DNA of 46,619 nt from Ahrensia marina (GTDB lineage Bacteria > Pseudomonadota > Alphaproteobacteria > Rhizobiales > Rhizobiaceae): contig NZ_JXMU01000004.1 in assembly GCF_001293565.1 (NCBI RefSeq), forward strand, positions 1-46,619. The letters run 5' to 3'. Position 1 is the first letter of the stretch. Each line of letters starts with the position of its first letter. The position numbers and the translations under genes are program-made. Shown here piece by piece: positions 17,279-28,333 of the stretch. The notes beneath the pieces were generated by a model. It worked only from the letters and a program-made list of their open reading frames with translations. It ran no database searches and was not told the DNA's origin.

Positions 17279-18922
17279 TTATGACGCTCTTGTTGCATCG
17301 GTCATCGGATCGGCCAGCTCACGGGCACTTGGCAGGCGGCTTGATGGCGGCAATCCTGGCTGGCGTTCAATCATGCGGTGTACCACTGCGGGCTTACCAT
17401 CAATATGCAGACGACGTACTTCTTCAAAATTTTCAGCATCCGCCTTTGTGCGTCGCTGTGAATCACGAAGATAGTCGAGCCATGTCGGCACATGAAACCG
17501 CTCAATCCACAATTCTGCATCGCCTAAATCACGCAACAATGTCCATCGCAGGAAGCCATCACGCCGACAAATGCGCCGACGCTCACTCATCACATGCAAG
17601 AAGGCATTTATGTTTTCTTCCGCGATCCTGTGCTCCACTGTAATAACAACCGGACCAGTTCGCATTTCGACATCAACAGCAGTTGCAGGCTCACTCCATC
17701 TGTTCAATGGCGCCAAATCAATATCCTCAACCTGAAGCACCGGCAGCACGATACCCAGCAATATACTTAACGCCATCAATGCAGCGGCTGAAAGAAGCGC
17801 TATGGTAATGCTTTGATGCGATGCCACATAACCGAAAAACCAACTGCCAAAAGCCATGCCGCCAAATGTCGACATCTGGTAGAGGGAGAGCGCGCGGGCA
17901 ACGACCCATCGCGGCGAGTTCATTTGCACGGCAACATTGAATGTAGACAGTGATAAAACCCAACCTGCACCGGCGACCATAAGAGCCGGAATTGTCACCG
18001 CCATTAAATTGCTCGTGCCTGTGACCGCCGCGCCGATCAGAACACATGTCGAGCCCAACCGTACGATCCATTCAGTTGAAATATGTGCACGCAACCACCG
18101 GCTTGAGAGCGCGCCGACGACAGCTCCAACACCGAACGATCCGAAAAGTATACCAAAAACAAGCGGGCCGCCGCCAATAAGAACACGGGCCACCACAGGC
18201 AACAAGGCAGGCAGTGCTGCCGCCGCCATTCCGAAGAGACAACTGCGTGCCATGACAACACGTATTTCAGGCGACATTGCAACGTAGCGGATACCCGCTG
18301 ACATCGCTATCAGTATGCGTTCTTTTGGCAGTTCGGATGGTTTATTATCCGGTCTCCAACGCAGCAATACGCCCAGCAAAGCGCAATAGCTCACCGCGTT
18401 TGTTGCAAATGCAGCTGCCGCGCCACCGGCAGCAACAATCAAACCGCCAAGAGCCGGCCCTACACTGCGCGCAATATTAAAACCCATGGAGTTTAGCGCC
18501 ACGGCATCGGGCAATAAATTACGCGGCACCATATCACCGACAGAGGCCTGCCATGCAGGATTGTTCAGCGCTGTCCCGCAGCCAATCAAAAAGGTAAAGC
18601 TAATGAGTAGCCATGGGTTGAGAAGTTCGAACCAGGCAAATGCCGCCAATAACGCAGAAATAACCAGCATAAAGAATTGCGCGGTTATCATAACCAGACG
18701 GCGGTCTAAATTATCGGCGATTGCACCAGCAAACAGTGAGAAAAACATTATTGGCAGCGCAGTCGAAGCTTGCACAAGCGCTACGAACTGAGGCGATTCA
18801 GTTAATGTCGTCATCAGCCATGATGCGCCAACAGCCTGCACCAGCCCACCAAAGTTCGAGCTCATACTGGCAAGCCAGATTGCGCGAAATATTGGGATGC
18901 TGAATGCGGATTGTGTGGGCAT
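17279..18922 (-). CDS. MFS exporter (EntS-like, MFS_3) fused to a C-terminal monooxygenase-like domain
   Basis: This 547-residue protein has roughly 400 residues of major-facilitator transporter with about twelve membrane segments, of the MFS_3/EntS-like type (FRAIWLASMSSNFGGLVQAVGASWLM; AGAIADNLDRRLVMI). It is followed by a soluble C-terminal domain from about residue 435 (VVITVEHRIAEENINAFLHVM ... FVEEVRR-like end), which resembles the antibiotic-biosynthesis monooxygenase/ferredoxin-like fold. This fusion recurs in the family. The substrate is unknown; drug or siderophore export is typical. The 138-base gap to ureD makes co-transcription possible but not evident. Confidence 0.85.
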   Translation of the reverse strand: MPTQSAFSIPIFRAIWLASMSSNFGGLVQAVGASWLMTTLTESPQFVALVQASTALPIMFFSLFAGAIADNLDRRLVMITAQFFMLVISALLAAFAWFELLNPWLLISFTFLIGCGTALNNPAWQASVGDMVPRNLLPDAVALNSMGFNIARSVGPALGGLIVAAGGAAAAFATNAVSYCALLGVLLRWRPDNKPSELPKERILIAMSAGIRYVAMSPEIRVVMARSCLFGMAAAALPALLPVVARVLIGGGPLVFGILFGSFGVGAVVGALSSRWLRAHISTEWIVRLGSTCVLIGAAVTGTSNLMAVTIPALMVAGAGWVLSLSTFNVAVQMNSPRWVVARALSLYQMSTFGGMAFGSWFFGYVASHQSITIALLSAAALMALSILLGIVLPVLQVEDIDLAPLNRWSEPATAVDVEMRTGPVVITVEHRIAEENINAFLHVMSERRRICRRDGFLRWTLLRDLGDAELWIERFHVPTWLDYLRDSQRRTKADAENFEEVRRLHIDGKPAVVHRMIERQPGLPPSSRLPSARELADPMTDATRAS

Positions 18923-19195
18923 TTAGGGATTCGTATACATGGAAACTGACTTTGTCATTCGTCTAACTAGACTATGCTTTTGGTCATATGCAACCAAGTC
19001 ACAAAAAGCACTTAACCAATAGCCGATTACTGGGAGCACCGACCATGAAACGGCATAATTGGCCAAACATATCCTTTTGCGCCTTAATAAAAGTCGTCAC
19101 GTTAACGAGTAGTATCCGCAAATCTGCCCTATCAGATAGGCTACAGGCACCGAGAAGTGCATAGCAATTAAGCAGACATCTATAGTTCGGAATAT

Positions 19196-19615
19196 TTAAC
19201 GGCGCAGGGAAACGACCGTGTTTTGCGACTTGTCTGAACTGTCATCAGCGAAATTTTTGGCTTTATTGCCAAATGTCGCAAGACTTATTGCTTTGCGCGC
19301 TGTTTCCCCTGCGGCTTCGCGCAGTTCACGAATTGCCCTTTCCGGATCCCGAGATTGATTGAACAATGCCTCTCCAGCCGGGCCCATTGCGCTTATCAAT
19401 TGCTGACGCTGGCAGCTTGCAGCAATCATAATCGCCAAATGGCTTAAATGTTTCCGCTTATAACAAAAAGCCGCAAGTTGCGCCCGTTGCGCCTCAGGTA
19501 GAGTTGAAGCAATCAATGCCGCCTCTGTCGGATTGGAGTTGTGGAGCTCGCCAATTACCTTGTCCGGTAAAGGACTTTGATCCTCATTTATTTCTACTTG
19601 TTTAGCCAGCTGCAT
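19196..19615 (-). CDS. hypothetical protein, mostly helical
   Basis: I do not recognise this 139-residue protein. It has no signal peptide or membrane segment, and is rich in Ala, Arg and Gln with predicted helical character. The middle (LAAFCYKRKHLSHLAIMIAASC) is the most conserved-looking part. The tail is charged and Ser-rich, ending in VVSLRR. It lies 216 bases downstream of gyrB on the same strand. That gap holds a perfect 8-bp hairpin (19755-19775), so a separate promoter is likely. The 273 bases below it, to the MFS gene, hold no convincing gene. Confidence 0.6.
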   Translation of the reverse strand: MQLAKQVEINEDQSPLPDKVIGELHNSNPTEAALIASTLPEAQRAQLAAFCYKRKHLSHLAIMIAASCQRQQLISAMGPAGEALFNQSRDPERAIRELREAAGETARKAISLATFGNKAKNFADDSSDKSQNTVVSLRR

Positions 19616-19754
19616 GATGTTGTCCTGAATAAAAAGCTACCCCTTATTCAGCATCATTTATGGTTAACAAAGCCTTTATGGCATTTTTTGCTACCGATTT
19701 CATATAGTTGGCAACGAGAAGAAAGCTACATCCTAAAACACAACGAACACGTAG

Positions 19755-19775
19755 CCTGCCCGCGAATCGGGCAGG
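19755..19775 (-). terminator. hairpin downstream of gyrB
   Basis: CCTGCCCG and CGGGCAGG form a perfect 8-bp stem with the 5-base loop CGAAT, 57 bases past the gyrB stop. There is no T-run on the minus side, so it is at best a weak or rho-assisted terminator. Confidence 0.4.
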
Positions 19776-19831
19776 TTATTATCGTTCGCAACGGAATTTT
19801 CCTGTCGTAAGCTAGCCGCTTCTGGCAATGA

Positions 19832-22351
<2,520 letters not shown>

Positions 22352-22431
22352 TCACACATCTTAATCCCTTAAATATATAGGCTTTTTGGTCGCAAACACC
22401 AAATCTGATCCGGGTTTATAAACTGCTCTTT

Positions 22432-22453
22432 TTGCCGTTTACGTAAACGGCAA
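22432..22453. promoter_or_regulatory. 22-bp perfect palindrome, likely operator for the thioesterase gene
   Basis: TTGCCGTTTAC is followed at once by its exact reverse complement, giving a 22-bp palindrome with no spacer. It lies in the divergent gap between gyrB and the thioesterase gene, 48 bases before the chosen thioesterase start. Spacer-free palindromes of this kind are typical operators of dimeric regulators; ACGTAAACG cores occur in sites of MerR- or TetR-type regulators of acyl-CoA metabolism, but I cannot assign the protein. Confidence 0.65.
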
Positions 22454-22501
22454 TATATGCCTATAGTCAAACGACTAAGAACAATGGAGCGTTGCCGTTT
22501 T

Positions 22502-22999
22502 ATGAATCTTATTTTCCGCCTTCTATGGGTTGTCATTGGCGCTTTTAGACGTTCAAAACTCGGCATGTTGGACGAAAGCGTCATAACGCTGCGCGTCCTA
22601 CCCAATGATCTTGATACCAACATTCATATGAACAATGGCCGCTACCTCACAATCATGGATCTTGGCCGTGTTGATTTCATTATTCGCAGCGGCATGCTCA
22701 AGCATTTGCGCGAACAAAAATGGTATCCGGTCGTCGGCTCGTCCAAGCTGTCGTACAAACGCTCGCTTTCACCATTTCAAAAATACCAGCTAAAGACGCG
22801 TGTCCATGGCTGGGACGAAAAATGGATATATCTGGAGCAGGAGTTTGTCGTTGATGACGTTCTTTATGCGCGCGGCATCGTGAAGACGATTTTCCTTAAA
22901 GACGGCAATAAAATCCCCAGCAGTGAGGTTGCACTCAGGCTTGGCTATGACGGCCCATCGCCGGAAATTAATCCGGCTGATGAGCAAGCTCTCGCCTAA
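22502..22999 (+). CDS. acyl-CoA thioesterase family protein (4HBT hot-dog fold)
   Basis: This 165-residue hot-dog fold protein belongs to the thioesterase/THEM6-like group. A short hydrophobic N-terminus (MNLIFRLLWVVIGAF) is followed by the core VLPNDLDTNIHMNNGRYLTIMDLGRVDF, which holds the typical D-N-H-MNN active region. Such enzymes hydrolyse acyl-CoAs, often at the membrane. In-frame ATGs at 22457 and 22484 are possible, but the ATG at 22502 gives the family N-terminus and leaves the upstream palindrome outside the gene. The TAA stop lies in a small hairpin facing the convergent aldo-keto reductase gene. Confidence 0.85.
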   Translation: MNLIFRLLWVVIGAFRRSKLGMLDESVITLRVLPNDLDTNIHMNNGRYLTIMDLGRVDFIIRSGMLKHLREQKWYPVVGSSKLSYKRSLSPFQKYQLKTRVHGWDEKWIYLEQEFVVDDVLYARGIVKTIFLKDGNKIPSSEVALRLGYDGPSPEINPADEQALA

Positions 23000-23008
23000 C
23001 CAAAGGCG
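22993..23008. terminator. hairpin enclosing the thioesterase stop codon
   Basis: CGCCT (22993-22997) pairs with AGGCG (23004-23008) around the loop AACCAA; the TAA stop spans the stem-loop border. It fills the 11-base gap between convergent genes. There is no T-run. Its role as a terminator is inferred. Confidence 0.3.
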
Positions 23009-23010
23009 CG

Positions 23011-24054
23011 TTACATCGGCACCGGCCATTTTTGATATGTATCAAAAATATCCTTCATCACAGCCTCCGACAGTTTAACATCTTTCGCAGCAATATCGCA
23101 TTTCAACTGCTCCACGCTGGTTGCGCCAATGATTGTCGATGTCATGAAAGGACGGCTGATACAAAATGCAATAGCCATTTGCGCCGGAACTAGCCCATGG
23201 CGTTTTGCGACATCAAGATAGGCCTCCAATGCAGGCATTGAACGCTCAGTGTAACGGCCACTGAGATCTTCTTGGATTGTTCGACGTGACCCTTCCGGCA
23301 GCGCACCATTTTGGTATTTGCCAGACAGCATACTGGCCGCAAGCGGGGAAAAGCACATACATCCCACATCTTCATGGATGGACAGTTCTGCCAAATCCAG
23401 ATCATAGATACGGTTCATCAGATTGTATTCGTTTTGTATGGTTACAACACGCGGCAGATTTTGCTCTTCAGCAAGACGAAGATATTGGGCTGTTCCCCAT
23501 GTGGATTCATTTGAAAGCCCGACATGTCTGACCTTGCCTTCGTCAACAAGCTCACCCAAAGCGCCCAGGATCATCGCAATATCATCTTTACATTTCTGAC
23601 TGTCTTCAGTCTCAGGCGCAAAGGTCCAGGTTTGACGGAAATGATACGAGCCACGGTTTGGCCAATGCACTTGATAAAGATCGATGTAATCTGTCTTCAA
23701 ACGCTTGAGGCTTTCTTCGCATGCTTTCTTGATGCCTTCACGGGAAAACCCCGCACCATTGATCAAATGGTCTTGGCCCGGACCGCCGACCTTGCTTGCC
23801 AGAATGATATCGTCGCGTTTACCGCGTTTTTGAAACCAGTTGCCAATGACACGCTCTGTATCGCCATGCGTCTGCGCACGAATTGGAACGACCGGATATA
23901 ATTCTGCGGTGTCAAAGAAGTTGACGCCTTCACCGACAGCGTAGTCCATTTGTTCATGACCTTCGCTTTCAGTATTCTGTTCACCCCAGGTCATCGTACC
24001 AAGGCAAATTTCACTCACTTTAATGTCAGTGCGTCCCAGCGGATTGTATTTCAT
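23011..24054 (-). CDS. Tas-like NADP(H)-dependent aldo-keto reductase
   Basis: This 347-residue aldo-keto reductase has the same length as E. coli Tas (346) and shares its N-terminus pattern (LGRTDIKVSEICLGTMTWGEQNTE). The catalytic tetrad is visible: Asp and Tyr in FFDTAELYP, Lys in LASKVGG and His in YQVHWPNRG. It would reduce aldehydes or ketones with NADPH in the cytoplasm; the substrate is unknown. I chose the ATG at 24054, preceded by GAGGGTAGAG. Longer readings would cross the start of the divergent GST gene. Confidence 0.92.
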   Translation of the reverse strand: MKYNPLGRTDIKVSEICLGTMTWGEQNTESEGHEQMDYAVGEGVNFFDTAELYPVVPIRAQTHGDTERVIGNWFQKRGKRDDIILASKVGGPGQDHLINGAGFSREGIKKACEESLKRLKTDYIDLYQVHWPNRGSYHFRQTWTFAPETEDSQKCKDDIAMILGALGELVDEGKVRHVGLSNESTWGTAQYLRLAEEQNLPRVVTIQNEYNLMNRIYDLDLAELSIHEDVGCMCFSPLAASMLSGKYQNGALPEGSRRTIQEDLSGRYTERSMPALEAYLDVAKRHGLVPAQMAIAFCISRPFMTSTIIGATSVEQLKCDIAAKDVKLSEAVMKDIFDTYQKWPVPM

Positions 24055-24097
24055 CTCTACCCTCATATATCTCAATGTATGAGGAGATAAGTCAGTA

Positions 24098-24739
24098 ATG
24101 AGCGCACCGCTACCCATTTTATATTCTTTTAGACGTTGCCCCTATGCAATGCGCGCACGCATGGGCATTATTTCTTCCGGCCTGAATGTTGAGCTGCGGG
24201 AAGTTTTACTTAAGGACAAGCCTTCCGAGATGGTCGAAGCCTCACCAAAGGCAACGGTACCGGTGCTCGTCGATACGGACGGCACTGTCGTGGATGAGAG
24301 CCTTGACGTTATGCTTTGGGCGCTTGGCCAGAGCGATCCTGAAAACTGGCTCTCCGAAGAAGCAATCGAACTCATTGCCCACAATGACGGTCCCTTCAAA
24401 GCTGCACTTGACCGCTATAAATATCCGAACAGATACGCCAGCGAAACGATTGACCGGAATGAACAGCGCGCGATTTGCGCCAGCACCTTTAAGCGTTACG
24501 AAGAACGCTTAACAAGCCAAAAATTTCTTTTAGGCAACAGACCCACGATTGCTGACAACGCCATATTCCCTTTTGTGCGGCAATGCGCAAATGTTGACCG
24601 CGAATGGTTTGATGCGCAGCCATGGCCCAATTTGCAAAAATGGCTCGAGCATTTTTTAAGCTCGGAGCGGTTTGATTATATCATGCGTAAAAATGCCCCG
24701 TGGCAAACAGGCGATGAACCTTTGATATTCGGCGGATAA
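24098..24739 (+). CDS. glutathione S-transferase family protein, glutaredoxin-2-like N-terminus
   Basis: This 213-residue protein has a thioredoxin-fold N-terminal domain with CPYA at residues 14-17 (SFRRCPYAMRARM), the active site of GrxB-type glutaredoxins rather than the Ser/Tyr of most GSTs. The cis-Pro block ATVPVLVDTDGTVVDESLDVMLW follows. A helical GST C-terminal domain fills the rest. It may act as a glutathione-dependent thiol reductase. Only 43 bases separate it from the divergent aldo-keto reductase, and a P450 gene follows 28 bases downstream, so it probably shares a message with the P450. Confidence 0.85.
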   Translation: MSAPLPILYSFRRCPYAMRARMGIISSGLNVELREVLLKDKPSEMVEASPKATVPVLVDTDGTVVDESLDVMLWALGQSDPENWLSEEAIELIAHNDGPFKAALDRYKYPNRYASETIDRNEQRAICASTFKRYEERLTSQKFLLGNRPTIADNAIFPFVRQCANVDREWFDAQPWPNLQKWLEHFLSSERFDYIMRKNAPWQTGDEPLIFGG

Positions 24740-24767
24740 GCGCCACATCAGGTGCAAAGGATACATT

Positions 24768-26156
24768 ATGGATACCAAACCAGTACCGTTTATTCCGCCG
24801 CATCCGTCGCCGCGCACCGAACCGCCAAGCCGGCTGGAAGTCATCCGAACCGTCATGCGCAACCCGCTGGAGCTTTGGGGCGAGGTTTCTTACCGCGAAC
24901 CGCATATTACGGCCAAGTTTCTCAACGAGAAAACACTCATTATCAATCACCCCGAATTGATCCGCCATGTACTGGTGGATAATGCCAAGAATTATCAGAT
25001 GGCACGTATCCGGCAGTTAATCCTCAAGCCCATACTGCGCGAAGGGCTGCTGACGGCAGAAGGTGAAATCTGGAAACGTTCGCGAAAAGCTATGGCGCCG
25101 GTTTTTACACCGCGCCATATACACGGCTTTGCCAATATGATGCGGGAAAGGACACAAACCTTTTCGGAACGGTATCGTAACAATCCCGGCATTTACGACA
25201 TTAGCCATGATATGACGGCGTTAACTTTCGAAATATTAGCCTTAACGCTCTTTTCGGATGAAGTTGTCACTGAGGGCGTTAATTTTGCAACCGATGTTGA
25301 TGAGCTTTTGTCGACCATGGGTGCGGTTGACCCGCTGGACCTGCTAAAGGCTCCTGAATGGCTGCCGCGTATCCGGCGTATGCGTGGACGAAAAGTGTTG
25401 GAAAAGTTCCGCAATGTTGTACGCAACACGATGAATGCGCGGCGTGAAAAAATTAAAAACGCACCGCATGATGTACAAAACGACTTTCTCACGCTGCTTC
25501 TCAATGCGGAAAGACCTGATGGTTTAAGCGCGAATGAGATTGAAGATAATTTGATCACATTTATCGGTGCCGGACACGAAACGACCGCCCGCGCGCTTGG
25601 TTGGACGCTCTATTTGCTTGCCAAAGCTCCTCATGAGCGCCGGCTTGTGGAAGAGGAAATCCAAAATGTTCTCCAAGATAACCCCAGCCCCGTCGACTGG
25701 CTGGAACTTATGCCGAAAACACGCGCTGTGTTTGAAGAAGCGATGAGGCTTTACCCGCCTGCGCCTTCCATTAACCGCGAAGCCATTGAACCGGAGATTT
25801 TCACATTTAAGTCCGGTGATCAGGTTGAGATTGAAAAGGGTACAACAGCGCTTGTGATGCCTTGGACGCTTCACCGTAATCGTTTGCTTTGGGAAAATCC
25901 CAACGCATTCATTCCATCGCGTTTCTGGCCGGAAAACCGGAGTAAAATTGATAAATACCAATATCTTCCTTTTGGCGCAGGGCCCCGTATCTGTATTGGC
26001 GCAACTTTCGCGCTACAGGAAGCTGTTATTGCACTGGCATTGCTGCTCAACGAATTCCGCTTTGATGCGACCCCGTCGCTGTCACCATGGCCGGTTCAGA
26101 AACTGACTGTCCAGCCGCAGAACGGATTGCCGATGCAGGTTAGCCTACGCACTTAA
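24768..26156 (+). CDS. cytochrome P450
   Basis: This 462-residue haem monooxygenase has all P450 hallmarks: the I-helix oxygen-binding motif FIGAGHETTAR, the K-helix EAMR within FEEAMRLYPPAP, and the haem-binding loop FGAGPRICIG with the cysteine ligand at residue 409. There is no membrane anchor, so it is a soluble class I-type enzyme that needs ferredoxin and a reductase. Neither is encoded nearby. AAGGA lies ahead of the ATG. It probably forms an operon with the upstream GST-like gene; the substrate is unknown. Confidence 0.95.
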   Translation: MDTKPVPFIPPHPSPRTEPPSRLEVIRTVMRNPLELWGEVSYREPHITAKFLNEKTLIINHPELIRHVLVDNAKNYQMARIRQLILKPILREGLLTAEGEIWKRSRKAMAPVFTPRHIHGFANMMRERTQTFSERYRNNPGIYDISHDMTALTFEILALTLFSDEVVTEGVNFATDVDELLSTMGAVDPLDLLKAPEWLPRIRRMRGRKVLEKFRNVVRNTMNARREKIKNAPHDVQNDFLTLLLNAERPDGLSANEIEDNLITFIGAGHETTARALGWTLYLLAKAPHERRLVEEEIQNVLQDNPSPVDWLELMPKTRAVFEEAMRLYPPAPSINREAIEPEIFTFKSGDQVEIEKGTTALVMPWTLHRNRLLWENPNAFIPSRFWPENRSKIDKYQYLPFGAGPRICIGATFALQEAVIALALLLNEFRFDATPSLSPWPVQKLTVQPQNGLPMQVSLRT

Positions 26157-26217
26157 TCCGCTTTCTATTTGCGTCAAAGTGACTTAGAGCAAAACCACAC
26201 ACAGAGCCGGAATTTTC

Positions 26218-28218
26218 ATGTCATTCTCTTTAGGTCTTGATACGGGCGGTACATATACCGATGCAGTAATATTCGATAATCTGCAAAACAGTGTCGCCGC
26301 AAAGGCAAAATCACTCACCACACGCCACGACCTTGCGGTCGGGATCGCCGGTGCTGCCGCCAAGGTTCTAAAAAATAGCGGTGTTACTGCAGGTGATATT
26401 TCGCTTGTATCGATATCCACCACGCTGGCTACAAATGCACTGGTTGAAGGACAGGGCGGGCGAACAGCGCTCGTCATGATTGGTTTTGGTGAGAAGGATA
26501 TTGAGCGGGCCGGCTTAAAAAATGCCTTGCGCGATGATCCTGTTATTTTCCTGCCCGGCGGTCATGACACATTTGGTAACGCCAAACCTCTTGATTTAAG
26601 TGCATTGGAGACCGCGCTCGACGAGCTTGCCGACCATGTTTCTGCGTTCGCTGTTGCCGGATATTTTGCCGTGCGCAATCCCGCCCACGAGATTGCTGTC
26701 AGGGAATTGATCCATAAGCGCACAAAGCGGCCGGTCACATGCAGCCATGAATTATCCTCAAAGCTTAACGGGCCAAAGCGCGCACTGACAACGCTACTGA
26801 ACGCTCGGCTAATTGATATGATCGCGCGGTTAATCAACGCGACAAAAGGCTTTTTGGACACGCAAGGAATTACAGCCCCGTTGATGGTGGTCCGCGGCGA
26901 CGGCTCTTTGGTCTCTGCTCAATTTGCACTGCAAAGGCCAATCGAAACGATTTTATCCGGGCCGGCCGCATCCATCGTCGGGGCGCACTTTCTGACGGAT
27001 ATGGATGAGGCCATCATTGCGGATATTGGCGGCACCACAACAGATATTGCCATTCTGGATGAAGGACGGCCACGTATTGATGATGCCGGTGCCAGTGTCG
27101 GCGGTTATCGCACAATGGTTGAAGCCGTCGCTATGCGAACGCACGGCCTTGGCGGCGATAGTGAAGTCAAACTGGATGAAACAGCTCTTCATGCCACCAT
27201 TCAATTGGGCCCGCGCAGGTTATCGCCTATTTCCCTTACAGCAATTGCCCATCCGGACATTATTATGCCGGTTCTCAAGCGCCAGCTTAATCAGTTGATA
27301 CCGACACGCCTCGACGGGCGCTTTGCTTTTGTTACCGGCATGCCGGAAAACATGGCAGCTGGCCTTTCAAAGTCACAAGCCGCCCTAATTGCCCGTATTA
27401 CCGAAGTGCCGCAGCCACTCGATAAGCTTTTAAAGGGCACAGCTGAACTTGCGACACTGGATGCGCTAGTATCGAGAGGTCTCGTTCTGATTGCCGGATT
27501 TACCCCCTCAGATGCCAAACATGTTTGCGGTGCATTTACGCACTGGAATAGTGAAGCGGCCACACTTGCAGCGGCACTGTTTACACGTAAGCGCGATGGC
27601 AATGGCAATCCGCTTTGCGGTACGCCGGAAGCGTTCTCCCAAATGGTGATTAACCGGCTAATTCAACAATCTGCAAACTACATATTGGAAAGTGTCTTTT
27701 ACGAAGACGGACTTGATGGTGCATCGATCGTTAAATCTCCCCTGATTGAACGCGCGCTTAACCGGACACCGGGAATTGCCCGCATGGCTCTGTTTCTTGA
27801 CAGGCCGCTTATCGGACTCGGCGCGAGCGCAACAGCCTATTATCCGGCAGCGGCAGACATTGTTGGACTTCAATGTCATGTGCCGGTCGATGCTGATGTG
27901 GCGAACGCTATCGGCGCTGTTGTCGGTCAGGTAAGGGTTCAAGTCAGCGCTGAAATTGTCCAAAACGATAATATGCAGTTTGCTGTCACCGGAACTGAAA
28001 TCGAGCTTTCCGAAAACCTGTTCACCGAAGAAGAAGATGCGCTATCTGCTGCGAAAACCGCCTGTGAACGCGCTGCATCTGAAAAAGCCGAGCGCGCAGG
28101 GGCAAACAATGTCACTGTGGCGGTCAAAGACGATATTCGTGCAACGGTTCTGGATGGACAACGCCATTTTGTTTCGGCCAGCATATTAGCTACCGCCAGT
28201 GGCAGACCTGCCAGCTAA
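26218..28218 (+). CDS. hydantoinase/oxoprolinase family protein (HyuA-type)
   Basis: This 666-residue ATP-dependent amidohydrolase subunit is of the HyuA/oxoprolinase type. The N-terminal LGLDTGGTYTDAVIF and central ILSGPAASIVGAHF ... DIGGTTTDIAIL are the two phosphate-binding blocks of the actin-like ATPase fold. Relatives open hydantoins, 5-oxoproline or acetone, normally with a HyuB partner. No HyuB gene is present in this window. It follows the P450 by 61 bases on the same strand. The function is not assignable beyond the family. Confidence 0.88.
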   Translation: MSFSLGLDTGGTYTDAVIFDNLQNSVAAKAKSLTTRHDLAVGIAGAAAKVLKNSGVTAGDISLVSISTTLATNALVEGQGGRTALVMIGFGEKDIERAGLKNALRDDPVIFLPGGHDTFGNAKPLDLSALETALDELADHVSAFAVAGYFAVRNPAHEIAVRELIHKRTKRPVTCSHELSSKLNGPKRALTTLLNARLIDMIARLINATKGFLDTQGITAPLMVVRGDGSLVSAQFALQRPIETILSGPAASIVGAHFLTDMDEAIIADIGGTTTDIAILDEGRPRIDDAGASVGGYRTMVEAVAMRTHGLGGDSEVKLDETALHATIQLGPRRLSPISLTAIAHPDIIMPVLKRQLNQLIPTRLDGRFAFVTGMPENMAAGLSKSQAALIARITEVPQPLDKLLKGTAELATLDALVSRGLVLIAGFTPSDAKHVCGAFTHWNSEAATLAAALFTRKRDGNGNPLCGTPEAFSQMVINRLIQQSANYILESVFYEDGLDGASIVKSPLIERALNRTPGIARMALFLDRPLIGLGASATAYYPAAADIVGLQCHVPVDADVANAIGAVVGQVRVQVSAEIVQNDNMQFAVTGTEIELSENLFTEEEDALSAAKTACERAASEKAERAGANNVTVAVKDDIRATVLDGQRHFVSASILATASGRPAS

Positions 28219-28333
28219 ACTGATTTTTGCCAAATCAGACAAGATCTTTAGCATTCTTGCGTGATTGACGCATAATCAGCGCTCGCCTACTTATCGTAAA
28301 ACACGCGCGTAAATGCCAAATACGGAGAATATT

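Noticed and set aside
28221-28239. CTGATTT-TTGCC-AAATCAG hairpin after the HyuA-type gene
   Set aside because: Stem is AT-rich and not followed by a T-run; too weak to call a terminator.
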